DNA from: Metabacillus idriensis
GTDB lineage: Bacteria; Bacillota; Bacilli; Bacillales; Bacillaceae
Reading direction: 5' to 3'
Assembly (NCBI RefSeq): GCF_009674765.1
Contig: NZ_WKKF01000011.1
Span: 32,001 to 96,000, forward strand
Length of the DNA stretch: 64,000 nucleotides
Part shown: positions 56,406 to 64,000 of the stretch, in pieces
Layout: every line of letters begins with the position of its first letter
Numbering within the stretch: the first letter of the stretch is position 1
Notes under the pieces: generated by a model
The model's database searches: none
Told to the model about the DNA's origin: nothing
Seen by the model: the letters and a program-made list of their open reading frames with translations, nothing else
Position numbers and translations under genes: made by a program

Positions 56406-56535
56406 TCAAAAGCACAAGCGCCAAGGACCGCTCCGACAGGCGGATTCGTTCTGACCGAGGATCTAGGCGCTTTCGCTTACCGTAGATAACATTATATACT
56501 TATCCACAACCTATTACATTTTGTAATTTCCTAAA
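56406..56535 (-). repeat. Dispersed repeat with DnaA box, copy A
   Basis: About 130 bases whose reverse complement matches 60581-60750. The shared parts include the AGCGCC TAGATCCTCGGTCAGAAC block and the outer GTTTAGGAAATTA segment. A perfect DnaA-box sequence TTATCCACA lies at 56500-56508. Confidence 0.8.
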
Positions 56536-56542
56536 CAACGTG

Positions 56543-56568
56543 AAAAGGACTCAATTTCGAGTCCTTTT
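56543..56568. terminator. Bidirectional terminator overlapping the peptidase stop codon
   Basis: AAAAGGACTC (56543-56552) pairs with GAGTCCTTTT (56559-56568), with T-run after it on the plus strand; it overlaps the last codons of the minus-strand peptidase gene. Confidence 0.75.
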
Positions 56569-57630
56569 TTGTTTTTCTGCGATTTTCTTTTCCAAATCTT
56601 TATACGTATACTTCGTCTTCTTTTTTAAAGCTTCTTCAAAGCTTGCTTCTCCGGTTTCAAGCAGTAGTTCCATAATAATGTCTTCTCCAAATTCATCTGT
56701 CAGAATTTTAACGGCGCAGAAGCTTTGAGTATAAACTTCCGCTTCCGGGCTGTCTTCCAGGGCCGTTGCCCAGCTTCCTGGATTTCTAAGTTCATTGAAA
56801 GGAATAACCCTATCAATATGAATTTTTGCATCCTCTCCGTTATAGCCTGCATATTCTGCTACGCCTTCATTAAACCAGATCGGAATTTTCAGCGAGTCGA
56901 TTTCCATTTTCTCTAATGCTTTCTCCATATAGTAATGGGCATATTCATGGTAAAAAGTTTCCACGACAAGCGGGGATGCGGCATCGAAATCATCAGGAAT
57001 GACAATCGCCATAGTTTCTTTCAGATGATCGTAAAATCCCATATAATCCAGATACTCAAGCTCCTTCAGCGGGTCCGGCGATTCATCAAGCAGAATCAAG
57101 TCAATCGGCTGATCTTCAATATCGCCGAACAAGCGTTTACTAATTTTACGTGCATTTATGAATTCATCCTCAACAAGCAGGATATCTCTTTTATTCAGAG
57201 AGGAATAATAAACAGTCAGATGAGAAATTTTCTTCGTTTCAGCACCCTCTTTATATTTTTCGTAAGGGTCAATCGGCAAAAAAGCGTTTACCTGAAACTC
57301 AAACTTCTCCCGCGGACTAATATTTTGATAGTTAAAATGAGTCGTCATTACATTCATGAGGACAACAAAAAATAAGGTGATAATTAAACTGATGGCTGTG
57401 ATGGAAAGAAAGATGGATCCTGACAGTCCTTTGAAAAAGAGCAGATTCCTTTCTTTGCGGTGGATCATCTCGTATATAGAATAGATAAACAAGCCGATCA
57501 GCAATAGCGCCATAATGCTTCCTGCGATCACACTGGCAGGGATATTCAAAAAGAGAAACAGAACGTAAAACACTCCGGTGAAATAAACGATATACAGAAA
57601 CGATAAGAAACTATGCAGAAGTATTTTCAC
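56551..57630 (-). CDS. Membrane peptidase MA-like (gluzincin) protein
   Basis: The 359-residue protein has three to four N-terminal membrane helices (to about residue 100) and a C-terminal extracytoplasmic or cytoplasmic domain with the zinc-protease motif FYHEYAHYY (HExxH) and a downstream third ligand in NEGVAEYAGY. This is the peptidase MA-like fold. The substrate is unknown. It stands alone between a repeat and a GNAT gene. Confidence 0.75.
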   Translation of the reverse strand: MKILLHSFLSFLYIVYFTGVFYVLFLFLNIPASVIAGSIMALLLIGLFIYSIYEMIHRKERNLLFFKGLSGSIFLSITAISLIITLFFVVLMNVMTTHFNYQNISPREKFEFQVNAFLPIDPYEKYKEGAETKKISHLTVYYSSLNKRDILLVEDEFINARKISKRLFGDIEDQPIDLILLDESPDPLKELEYLDYMGFYDHLKETMAIVIPDDFDAASPLVVETFYHEYAHYYMEKALEKMEIDSLKIPIWFNEGVAEYAGYNGEDAKIHIDRVIPFNELRNPGSWATALEDSPEAEVYTQSFCAVKILTDEFGEDIIMELLLETGEASFEEALKKKTKYTYKDLEKKIAEKQKRTRN

Positions 57631-57747
57631 ATGCAGCCTCCGATTGTCTTAGTCTATGAACATATTCTGTTTGATGAAAAGAAACTCCTTTTAGAGGTAG
57701 GGATTTAATTTTGACTTGTCGAATTTTATCAGCAAGGAGTGTTGAAC

Positions 57748-58287
57748 ATGAATTATAAGATAAGAAAAGCTGTCAATGAAGACGCGAAGCAAATTGCCGT
57801 TGTACATGTGGACAGCTGGAGAACAACCTATACAGGTATTGTAGCAGATGCCTATCTGGAAAGTCTTACATATGAAAGTAAAGAAAAAATGTGGAGATCC
57901 ATTGATCCTGACACTGTTTTTGTGGCAGAAAATGAAGATGGGGAGATTGTCGGGTTTGCAGGATTTGGACAAGAACGAACCAGGGAATATGGTTTTGACG
58001 GAGAATTATATGCGATCTATCTATTGAAAGAAGTGCAGGGAGCGGGCATTGGACGGAGACTCGTAGAAGCGGTTGCTGATGAGCTCATGCAGAAAAACTA
58101 TCAATCTATGCTGCTGTGGGTAATGAATGCGAATCCTTCTAAAGGCTTCTATGAACGCTTTTCACCTGAAAAGATTGCGGAGGACGTCTACACGATTGAG
58201 GGAACAGGTCATCAGGAAACGGCATTGGGATGGCGTGACTTGCAGAAACTGTCAGCTGCATTGAAAAGGAAAGAGGGATCACTGTGA
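57748..58287 (+). CDS. GNAT-family N-acetyltransferase
   Basis: The 179-residue protein has a GNAT fold with the acetyl-CoA loop EVQGAGIGRRLVEA and the final strand around PSKGFYERF. The ATG at 57748 follows AAGGAG by eight bases. It overlaps the epimerase gene by four bases, so the two are coupled. The substrate is not known. Confidence 0.8.
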   Translation: MNYKIRKAVNEDAKQIAVVHVDSWRTTYTGIVADAYLESLTYESKEKMWRSIDPDTVFVAENEDGEIVGFAGFGQERTREYGFDGELYAIYLLKEVQGAGIGRRLVEAVADELMQKNYQSMLLWVMNANPSKGFYERFSPEKIAEDVYTIEGTGHQETALGWRDLQKLSAALKRKEGSL

Positions 58288-59171
58288 AGCGTGCATTAAT
58301 ACTGGGCGGAACTCAATTTTTCGGAAAAAGACTTGTTTATAAGCTGCTGGAAAATGGGACAGAAGTGACGATTGCTACAAGGGGAAGAACGCCTGATGAC
58401 TTTGGAGATAGAGTTGACCGTCTGATAATTGATCGTGAAAACAAAGAATCAATAATTAAGGCCTTCGATAATAAAAAATGGGACGTTGTCTATGATCAAT
58501 CGTGCTTTTCACCGCTTGAAGCAAAATCTTCTTATGAAGCGCTGCAGGGCAAAATCAAGCATTATGTTTTCACGTCTACTATGGCAGTCTATGAATTTGG
58601 GAGAGAACGAAAAGAAGAGGACTTTGATCCGTTATTGTATAAGCCTTCCTATAAAGAGCGCAAAGACTATAAAGGGATGAGCGGCTATCAAGAAGCAAAG
58701 CGCAGTGCGGAAGCCTATCTTTTTCAGACTGCAGATGTGCCGGTTGCCGCTGTTAGACCAGCACTTGTTATTGGATTAGACGATTATACGGAACGCTTTT
58801 TATTTCATGTGAAAAAGGTGAAGAACGAGAAGCCGATTGGCCTCGCGGATCCTGGTCATTTTTATAGCTATACATCATCTGAGGACGCTGCGGGATTCTT
58901 GTATATGGCTGGAGAAAAAAACTTAACGGGTGCATTCAATATTGCTTTTGAAAAAAGTCTCTCGCTGAATGATCTGCTGCATCAAATCGAGCGTGCTGTG
59001 GGGAAGAAGGCGATTGTGACAAGTGATATTACGAAAGAGAATGCCTCGCCTTATGGATTAGCAGGTGAATGGACACTGGATGTGTCGAAGGCTGAAAGAG
59101 CTGGGTACTCATTAGAGAAATTAAATCCATACATAGAATGTTTAATAGAGGAAATGAAAAAAGAAACGTGA
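58284..59171 (+). CDS. NAD-dependent epimerase/dehydratase (extended SDR)
   Basis: The 295-residue protein has an N-terminal GGTQFFGKRLV nucleotide-binding motif, a Ser/Thr-Tyr-Lys type active site spread over FTSTMAVYE and the later YQEAKRSAEAYL segment, and a C-terminal substrate domain. It is an atypical extended SDR, similar to isoflavone-reductase-like or nucleotide-sugar epimerase-like proteins. The start is the GTG at 58284 in the TGTGA overlap. A hairpin overlaps its stop codon. Confidence 0.8.
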   Translation: MKRALILGGTQFFGKRLVYKLLENGTEVTIATRGRTPDDFGDRVDRLIIDRENKESIIKAFDNKKWDVVYDQSCFSPLEAKSSYEALQGKIKHYVFTSTMAVYEFGRERKEEDFDPLLYKPSYKERKDYKGMSGYQEAKRSAEAYLFQTADVPVAAVRPALVIGLDDYTERFLFHVKKVKNEKPIGLADPGHFYSYTSSEDAAGFLYMAGEKNLTGAFNIAFEKSLSLNDLLHQIERAVGKKAIVTSDITKENASPYGLAGEWTLDVSKAERAGYSLEKLNPYIECLIEEMKKET

Positions 59172-59190
59172 CGTTGTCGCGTTTCTTTTT
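59158..59190. terminator. Bidirectional terminator
   Basis: AAAAAGAAACG (59158-59168) pairs with CGTTTCTTTTT (59180-59190) between converging genes, overlapping both coding ends. Confidence 0.75.
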
Positions 59191-59386
59191 AGTGAGGTGA
59201 AATCTGCTGATGAAACACCGCAGCAAAATATGCGAATACAAATGCAAGCGGAATTGAGAAAATGACAGACCAGCCGCTGACTAAATCTTCTTCGTTGCTG
59301 ATTCTTATTGCTTCAAAGTAACCATATAGAAAATGAATAATCGACAATAAAAAGGTCATCAGCATTAATGGGTAAGATAGATTCAT
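59189..59386 (-). CDS. Two-span small membrane protein
   Basis: The 65-residue protein has two hydrophobic segments (about residues 4-25 and 38-58) and no recognised family. GGAGGG precedes the ATG at 59386. It converges with the epimerase gene at a shared terminator. Confidence 0.55.
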   Translation of the reverse strand: MNLSYPLMLMTFLLSIIHFLYGYFEAIRISNEEDLVSGWSVIFSIPLAFVFAYFAAVFHQQISPH

Positions 59387-59451
59387 CGTTTGCCCTCCAT
59401 AAGAAATCTATTACTACTAGTACATGCAGAGAAATGAGAGATTATGACAAG

Positions 59452-59481
59452 AAAAGCACCGAGAAAAAGATCGGTGCTTTT
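59452..59481. terminator. Terminator of thiT
   Basis: AAAAGCACCGA (59452-59462) pairs with TCGGTGCTTTT (59471-59481), followed on the minus strand by a pyrimidine-rich CTTGTC. Confidence 0.75.
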
Positions 59482-59489
59482 GCCAGAAT

Positions 59490-60062
59490 CTATTTTCTTT
59501 TTAAAACAAGTGATTTAGAAGTTGTCAGCATCAATACTAAGATAATGGAGCAAATGACAAATGTCGGCACCATGTATGATGCATTATAGCCGGCTGAATA
59601 CAGCAGAACGGGCTGATCTCCTGCAAATTCTGCGAAGAATACAGCTCCTGCAAGTGTATGTGCTGCAAATCTCAAAAAGCTTCCGAGAAAAGCTGCCGCC
59701 ACTACATAAGTAATTAACCGTCTTTTATTTAGCGGGTTCAAAGAGCTTTGGACTTGCTTATAAAATACTCCTCCGGCACCCACGACGGTAAATGCGACAA
59801 AATAGTCAAGAAAACCCTGTACTGGATGGACGATTGTAGTGTAGCCCAAAATCGTCTGCAAAACGCCAAGTAAAAACCCTGTAAGCAGTCCGCCTTTTAA
59901 ACCGTGGCGAAATCCCATAATCAAGACAGGAATCATCGCAAGCGAGATCGACCCGCCCTGTGGCATTTTGCCAATGAAGCTTGTTGCTAAATCAAGCAGA
60001 AATGCAATCGCTCCAAGGATTGCTGCCTCTACTAAAAAAACTAGACGTGTATTTGTCTGCAT
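59490..60062 (-). CDS. thiT: ThiT, thiamine-specific ECF transporter S component
   Basis: The 190-residue membrane protein has six hydrophobic segments and ThiT/YuaJ features: EAAILGAIAFLLDL near the start, the GGSISLAMIPVLIMGFRHG loop, and the FLDYFVAF and HTLAGAVFFAEFAGDQPVLLYSAGYNASYM regions that line the thiamine site. It binds thiamine and couples to the shared ECF energy module encoded elsewhere. The ATG at 60062 follows AAAGGGG; the longer reading frame to 60185 runs through the riboswitch leader and is not used. A TPP riboswitch with terminator controls it. Confidence 0.9.
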   Translation of the reverse strand: MQTNTRLVFLVEAAILGAIAFLLDLATSFIGKMPQGGSISLAMIPVLIMGFRHGLKGGLLTGFLLGVLQTILGYTTIVHPVQGFLDYFVAFTVVGAGGVFYKQVQSSLNPLNKRRLITYVVAAAFLGSFLRFAAHTLAGAVFFAEFAGDQPVLLYSAGYNASYMVPTFVICSIILVLMLTTSKSLVLKRK

Positions 60063-60107
60063 AGCTTTTCCCCTTTTCGGCATTCGACCGGGGCTGTTTT
60101 TTTCCAT

Positions 60108-60155
60108 AATAAAAAGCAATGCGGGGAATGTCGGATGGTTTCCACGCACTGCTTT
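60108..60155 (-). terminator. Riboswitch terminator upstream of thiT
   Basis: On the minus strand AAAGCAGTGCG (60155-60145) pairs with CGCATTGCTTT (60123-60113) with one G-T pair, followed by TTTTATT. Confidence 0.8.
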
Positions 60156-60182
60156 GGTTGGGTTATCACTTGAATCCATCGC

Positions 60183-60268
60183 CACATCCCTACGTAAGCT
60201 TTAACTATACAGGTTCAACGGGTCTGAACATAAAGTTCACTCTCAGCCGAATGGCTCCCCAAGTGGTC
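60183..60268 (-). promoter_or_regulatory. TPP riboswitch controlling thiT
   Basis: On the minus strand the element reads GGGGAGCC, GGCTGAGAG, ACCCGTTGAACCTG and ends GTAGGG, the conserved TPP (THI box) segments in order. The P3 arm is short, and the usual CTGGATAATGCCAGC part is degenerate (TATAGTTAAAGCTTAC). Confidence 0.9.
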
Positions 60269-60420
60269 AAATGCAATATATGATTTAGACACTACTATAC
60301 AGGAAGTTGCAAAATTCGACAAGGACATATTGAGATTTTTTTCAGAAAAGTTTGGAAAGCCCTTTCTTTTATCTTTACAATTTTCCGGAATCTTGCTATA
60401 GTTTCCATGAATTCAATATA

Positions 60421-60510
60421 TGCAGGGGAGCTGAGTGAACTTGGCTGAGAGGATACTGATTCTTGTATCGACCCTTTAACCTGATCTGGGTAATGCCAGC
60501 GGAGGGAATG
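60421..60510 (+). promoter_or_regulatory. TPP riboswitch controlling the ThiXYZ-like operon
   Basis: Conserved segments are GGGGAGCT, TTGGCTGAGAGG, GACCCTTTAACCTGATCTGG, TAATGCCAGC and GGAGGGAA. The ACCCGTTT core is changed to ACCCTTT, a known kind of minor variant. A terminator follows at 60551. Confidence 0.92.
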
Positions 60511-60550
60511 CGGAAGATGCGTTATTTTTCCATAACTTTGCGAATGCGTT

Positions 60551-60578
60551 AAGGCTGCCCCAGTGGCAGCCTTTTTTG
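60551..60578 (+). terminator. Terminator of the plus-strand TPP riboswitch
   Basis: AAGGCTGCC (60551-60559) pairs with GGCAGCCTT (60565-60573), followed by TTTTTT. Confidence 0.9.
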
Positions 60579-60580
60579 TG

Positions 60581-60750
60581 GTTTAGGAAATTATAAAATG
60601 CAATAGATTGTGGATAATGAAATAAAGTTATCTACGTCCAGCTCCAGCGCCTAGATCCTCGGTCAGAACAAATCCGACAAAAAAGTCAAACCCGGACTTT
60701 TCTGTCGGATTCTTATCTGCCTGTCGGATCTGACCAAGGCGCTTCCGCTT
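60581..60750 (+). repeat. Dispersed repeat with DnaA box, copy B
   Basis: About 170 bases, the inverted counterpart of 56406-56535. It contains a DnaA-box sequence (TTATCCACA on the minus strand, 60609-60617). It also has an extra internal hairpin, AATCCGACA (60670-60678) with TGTCGGATT (60703-60711), that the other copy lacks. It lies between the riboswitch terminator and the first gene of the thiamine transporter operon. Confidence 0.8.
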
Positions 60751-60804
60751 TTGTTCTCGTTCGGTCAGATATTCATATATGAAAAAAATTAAGGAGGAAA
60801 AAGA

Positions 60805-61095
60805 ATGTCCAGTGTAAATCTAGCATTTCAGGTGCTGCCTAAATCATCAGAGGGGAATACATATGAAATTGTCGACAAAGCCATTGAGGTTGTCCACCAA
60901 TCAGGAGTCAAATATGAGGTTGGTGCAATGGAGACGGTAATGGAGGGAGAGCTTGATGAACTGATTGAAATTGTCAAGCAAGCGCAGGATGCCTGCATTT
61001 CAGCCGGTGCGACTGAGGTAATGACTCACATGAAAATTCATTACCGTCCAAAAGAAGGGGTCACAATGGATGAAAAACTTAAGAAATACCGTTAA
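60805..61095 (+). CDS. MTH1187/YqgV-family thiamine-binding protein
   Basis: The 96-residue protein of the UPF0045/MTH1187 family has the pattern AFQVLPKSSEGNTYEIVDKAI and YEVGAMETVMEGE. Members are small homotetrameric proteins that bind thiamine or precursors in the cytoplasm; in Bacillus they occur beside thiamine transporters. AAGGAGG precedes the ATG. Its end overlaps the permease gene by 26 bases. Confidence 0.85.
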   Translation: MSSVNLAFQVLPKSSEGNTYEIVDKAIEVVHQSGVKYEVGAMETVMEGELDELIEIVKQAQDACISAGATEVMTHMKIHYRPKEGVTMDEKLKKYR

Positions 61096-61858
61096 CACCC
61101 TTTCAGGGATTGCGCTTCCTGGTATCGTGCTGCTGTCGTTCCTCTTTTTATGGGAATTGGCTGTCATCGTCACTAAGGTGGAAAAATGGATTCTGCCGCG
61201 CCCGACTGATATTTTCATCACGCTTGCAGAGATGAGAGGGACGATAGGCATCCATATCCTGCAGACCCTGGCAGAAGCAGTGCTTGGATTATTGATCGCA
61301 ATAGCCGCGGGAGTATTGATTGCTATTTTGATAGACATGTCAGAGTGGGTTCGAAAATCTGTTGAACCGCTGCTTGTTCTTTCGCAGACCATCCCCATTA
61401 TCGCCCTTGCACCACTGCTTATCATCTGGTTTGGATTCGGTATTTTTCCTAAAGTCATCGTGGTGGCGCTCGTCTGTTTCTTTCCGATTGCCATCAACCT
61501 GTCTGATGGATTCCGTTTAGTCGACAGGGACATGATGAAACTCATGCGAACGATAGGAGCAAGCCGCAGGCAGATGTTTATAAAACTGAAACTTCCTGCT
61601 GCAGCGCCTTTCTTTTTTTCAGGATTAAAAATAGCAGGAACATACAGTGTGATGGGAGCCGTTATCGGAGAGTGGCTGGGTGCAAGCAAAGGACTCGGCA
61701 TTCTATTAACTCGATCATCACAGTCGTTTCTAACAGAAAAAGTATTTGCAGCCATCATCTTAATAGTAGGTTTAAGCTTAATTATTTTTGCACTCATTGA
61801 AATCCTGGCAAGAATCATGATGCCCTGGAAATACAAGCAGCAAAAGCATTCTAATTAG
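61070..61858 (+). CDS. thiX: ABC permease ThiX-like (pyrimidine precursor uptake)
   Basis: The 262-residue permease has six membrane helices and the EAA-like loop MMKLMRTIGASRRQMFIKLKLPAAAPFFFSGLK of the nitrate/taurine/HMP family. The position in a TPP-riboswitch operon with an NMT1-type binding protein makes it the channel for a thiamine precursor such as formylaminopyrimidine. The ATG at 61070 is within the end of the upstream gene and is preceded by AAGGGG. Confidence 0.85.
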   Translation: MKNLRNTVNTLSGIALPGIVLLSFLFLWELAVIVTKVEKWILPRPTDIFITLAEMRGTIGIHILQTLAEAVLGLLIAIAAGVLIAILIDMSEWVRKSVEPLLVLSQTIPIIALAPLLIIWFGFGIFPKVIVVALVCFFPIAINLSDGFRLVDRDMMKLMRTIGASRRQMFIKLKLPAAAPFFFSGLKIAGTYSVMGAVIGEWLGASKGLGILLTRSSQSFLTEKVFAAIILIVGLSLIIFALIEILARIMMPWKYKQQKHSN

Positions 61859-61874
61859 CACGGGGGAGAAAAAA

Positions 61875-62867
61875 ATGAAGAAATTCTTATTTGTTCTATT
61901 TAGTTTAGTGTTCATCTTATCTGGATGCGGATCAGCCGAAAAAGCCTCTAATGAGGAATTGAAAAAAGTAAAGATTATGCTGGATTGGTTTCCAAACACA
62001 AATCATACAGGCATTTATGCAGCGAAAGAAAAGGGCTTCTATAAAGAAGAAGGTCTTGATGTAGAAATCGTAGAACCGGGCGAAGGAGTCAGTGCTGATC
62101 AGATTGTTGCTTCGGGGGAAGTTGATTTTGCCGTCAGCCATCAGGAGAATATTACACATGCAAGATCAACTGGCGTTCCGATTGTTTCAATAGGAGCAAT
62201 CATTCAGGAGAATACTTCTGCATTTGCTTCATTAAAAGAAGAAAACATCACTTCTCCAAAGGATTTTGAAGGGAAACGATATGGGGGATGGGGTTCTCCG
62301 ACAGAAGAAGCTGTTATCAAAGCTGTCATGGATAAATCGAATGCAGACTTTGAAAAAGTGGATTATGTCACGCTTGGAGCAACTGACTTTTTCAAATCAA
62401 TCGGACGCGATACCGATTTTCAATGGATTTTCCAAGGGTGGGACGGAGTTGAGGCTGACCGCCAGGGAATTGAATTGAATTATATCTATCTAAAAGACCT
62501 TGATCCAGCTTTAAACTATTACACTCCACTTATCGCAACAAGCGAATCCAAAATGGCAAAAGACAAAGAAATGGTCCAATCCTTCATGAAAGCTACATCA
62601 AAAGGCTATCAATTTGCTATTGAGGAACCGGAAGAAGCAGCGGATATCCTGATTAAAAATGTACCTGAGATTAATGCTGAGCTAGTTAAGGACAGTCAAG
62701 TGTGGTTAAGTGAACAGTATCAGGGAGATGCAAAGCAATGGGGCATACAAGAAGAAAAGGTCTGGAAAAGATATGCGGATTGGATGTATGAACGAAAGCT
62801 GATTGAAGAGAACATCGACCCAAGCGAAGCTTTTACAAATGAGTTCCTGCCTGAAGGAAAGGAATAA
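61875..62867 (+). CDS. thiY: Thiamine-precursor-binding lipoprotein, ThiY-like
   Basis: The 330-residue lipoprotein has lipobox ILSGC (Cys19) and the NMT1/THI5-like fold: IMLDWFPNTNHTGIYAAKEKGFYKEEGLDVEIVEPGEG and DFAVSHQENITHARSTGVPI. It binds the pyrimidine (HMP) moiety precursor outside the cell. A clean GGGGGAG site precedes the ATG. It is one base away from the ATPase gene. Confidence 0.9.
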   Translation: MKKFLFVLFSLVFILSGCGSAEKASNEELKKVKIMLDWFPNTNHTGIYAAKEKGFYKEEGLDVEIVEPGEGVSADQIVASGEVDFAVSHQENITHARSTGVPIVSIGAIIQENTSAFASLKEENITSPKDFEGKRYGGWGSPTEEAVIKAVMDKSNADFEKVDYVTLGATDFFKSIGRDTDFQWIFQGWDGVEADRQGIELNYIYLKDLDPALNYYTPLIATSESKMAKDKEMVQSFMKATSKGYQFAIEEPEEAADILIKNVPEINAELVKDSQVWLSEQYQGDAKQWGIQEEKVWKRYADWMYERKLIEENIDPSEAFTNEFLPEGKE

Positions 62868-62868
62868 C

Positions 62869-63615
62869 ATGCTGAGTCTTTCTCGAATCAGCAAATCCTA
62901 TACTGAAGACCAGCATGTCCTGCTGCCGACAGACTTGAATGTGAAAAAAGGCGAATTTGTAAGCATCATTGGACCAAGCGGCTGCGGGAAAAGTACATTG
63001 CTTGATATTATAGCCGGCATCAATAAGCCGACTAATGGCACTGTCCATTACAATGGAGAAGAGATAACGAATAGAACCGGGCTTGTCGGTTATATGCCCC
63101 AAAGTGATGTACTGTTTCCATGGAGGACGGTTTTGGATAATGTCATTCTTCCTTTAGAGATACAAGGCAGCGGGAAAGAAGAAGCGCGCAATCAAGCGCG
63201 CGGTCTTTTCCCAAAATTCGGGCTGGAAGGATATGAAGATCATTATCCTTTTATGCTTTCGGGCGGAATGCGTCAGCGCGCCAATTTCCTAAGAGCCTAT
63301 TTAAATAATAAAGAACTCCTTCTATTAGATGAACCTTTTGGCAAGCTTGATGCGATGACAAGACTTGAGCTGCAGAAGTGGTTTATCCAAATATGCGAGG
63401 AAACGGGACAGACAGTTATATTCATTACTCATGATATGGATGAAGCCATCTTTCTGTCAGACAGAATCTTTATTCTTTCGCCCAGACCGGGACGAATAAT
63501 AGAAGAAGTTAGTGTGGAATTTACCCGGCCAAGGACAGATGATCTCTTTACAAATATGAAGTTTGCTTCACTTAAACGGAGGTTGCTTGATGTTCTTTAT
63601 TTAAAAAAGACCTGA
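62869..63615 (+). CDS. thiZ: ABC ATPase ThiZ-like
   Basis: The 248-residue ATPase has Walker A GPSGCGKST, the Q-loop MPQSD, signature LSGGMRQR, Walker B LLLLDEPFGKLD and the H-loop His in FITHDMDEA. It energises the ThiX/ThiY importer. The ATG at 62869 starts the domain correctly; AAAGGAATAAC lies before it, overlapping the binding-protein stop codon. Confidence 0.9.
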   Translation: MLSLSRISKSYTEDQHVLLPTDLNVKKGEFVSIIGPSGCGKSTLLDIIAGINKPTNGTVHYNGEEITNRTGLVGYMPQSDVLFPWRTVLDNVILPLEIQGSGKEEARNQARGLFPKFGLEGYEDHYPFMLSGGMRQRANFLRAYLNNKELLLLDEPFGKLDAMTRLELQKWFIQICEETGQTVIFITHDMDEAIFLSDRIFILSPRPGRIIEEVSVEFTRPRTDDLFTNMKFASLKRRLLDVLYLKKT

Positions 63616-63630
63616 TTCAACTAGAAAATG

Positions 63631-63664
63631 ACGCACTGAATTTCAGACAAATTCAGTGCGTTTT
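63631..63664 (+). terminator. Terminator of the ThiXYZ operon
   Basis: ACGCACTGAATTT (63631-63643) pairs with AAATTCAGTGCGT (63649-63661), followed by TTT. Confidence 0.85.
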
Positions 63665-63705
63665 CGATCTTTAAAATCTTTTTTTATAAAATGATAAAAA
63701 AGCTA

Positions 63706-63734
63706 TTGCAAAGGGAATTTCGGCGTGGTATATT
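63706..63734 (+). promoter_or_regulatory. rrn promoter P1
   Basis: -35 TTGCAA (63706-63711), 17-base spacer, -10 TATATT (63729-63734), upstream of the 16S gene. Confidence 0.75.
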
Positions 63735-63801
63735 ATTATTCGTTGCCGCGAAAAACGCGAAAAAGCAACACAGCCTGAAAAAAGAAAAGTGAAATTAACG
63801 C

Positions 63802-63830
63802 TTGACTTTAAAACGGCAAAATGTTATATT
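63802..63830 (+). promoter_or_regulatory. rrn promoter P2
   Basis: -35 TTGACT (63802-63807), 17-base spacer, -10 TATATT (63825-63830). It lies about 106 bases before the 16S start, with a leader containing the conserved GATCTTTGAAAACTAAAC sequence. Confidence 0.8.
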
Positions 63831-63935
63831 AATAAAGCTTCGCTTGAAGCAAATGATCTTTGAAAACTAAACAAAACCAAAAGCGTACCAAACGTTTTAA
63901 ATTTTTGAAGTCAGCAACAAATTGAGTCACAAATT

Positions 63936-64000
63936 TTCTTCGGAGAGTTTGATCCTGGCTCAGGACGAACGCTGGCGGCGTGCCTAATACATGCAAGTCG
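63936..64000 (+). rRNA. rrs: 16S rRNA, 5' end (partial)
   Basis: The sequence CGGAGAGTTTGATCCTGGCT followed by CAGGACGAACGCTGGCGGCG is the conserved 5' end of bacterial 16S rRNA in its Bacillus form. The gene continues past the window; the exact first base is estimated by comparison with known Bacillus 16S starts. Confidence 0.97.

Overview
The window looks like a chromosomal segment of a low-GC, Gram-positive, aerobic spore-former of the Bacillus/Metabacillus type. The evidence is strong AGGAGG-type ribosome binding sites with frequent TTG and GTG starts, a perfect WalR box, CcpA-like cre sites, purine and TPP riboswitches, and close relatives of Bacillus proteins (DbpA/YxiN, PaiA/PaiB, immune inhibitor A, ThiT, YngI). 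No prophage, insertion sequence or CRISPR array was seen. Intrinsic terminators are abundant and define most transcription units.

Layout. 1-1.4 kb: a 33-residue membrane peptide and a YocH-like LysM/3D cell-wall protein with a WalR box. 1.4-6.9 kb: a five-gene operon (RpiR-type regulator, YjiH-like transporter, M20 hydrolase, GNAT acyltransferase, enolase-superfamily racemase). It matches the N-succinylation route for irreversible D- to L-amino acid conversion known from Geobacillus. 7-13.5 kb: dbpA, small coiled-coil proteins, a TRM11-like methyltransferase, an MBL hydrolase, and a purine riboswitch in front of a lipoprotein of the MTA/SAH-nucleosidase fold. 13.7-16.2 kb: secreted immune inhibitor A metalloprotease.

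16.7-35.4 kb is a fructan (levan/inulin) locus. It holds a YesM/YesN-type two-component system followed by a membrane-anchored solute-binding protein, an LplB/LplC/lipoprotein importer without its own ATPase, an intracellular GH32 fructosidase, a PfkB fructokinase and a 1224-residue secreted GH32 enzyme. A MarR-paiA-paiB block and two small unrelated genes sit inside it. Two direct copies of a roughly 140-bp structured repeat bracket the regulator-to-permease part.

38-51.5 kb is a second, less familiar sugar locus. It has a ROK regulator with a frameshift, two TIM-barrel isomerases, four different Gfo/Idh/MocA oxidoreductases, an ATPase-less ABC importer, a secreted GH76 enzyme and a secreted GxGYxYP protein. 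This is the best candidate here for an undescribed pathway, probably oxidation-based sugar catabolism of a mannan-like or other glycan.

51.5-64 kb: tRNA-Ala, small membrane and secreted proteins, a DinB-like protein, an acyl-CoA synthetase, an EamA exporter, a membrane gluzincin, and a thiamine region in which two divergent TPP riboswitches control thiT and a ThiXYZ-like transporter. An inverted pair of about 130-170 bp repeats, each with a perfect DnaA-box sequence, flanks the 56.5-60.6 kb segment. The window ends in the first 65 or so bases of a 16S rRNA gene behind tandem rrn promoters.
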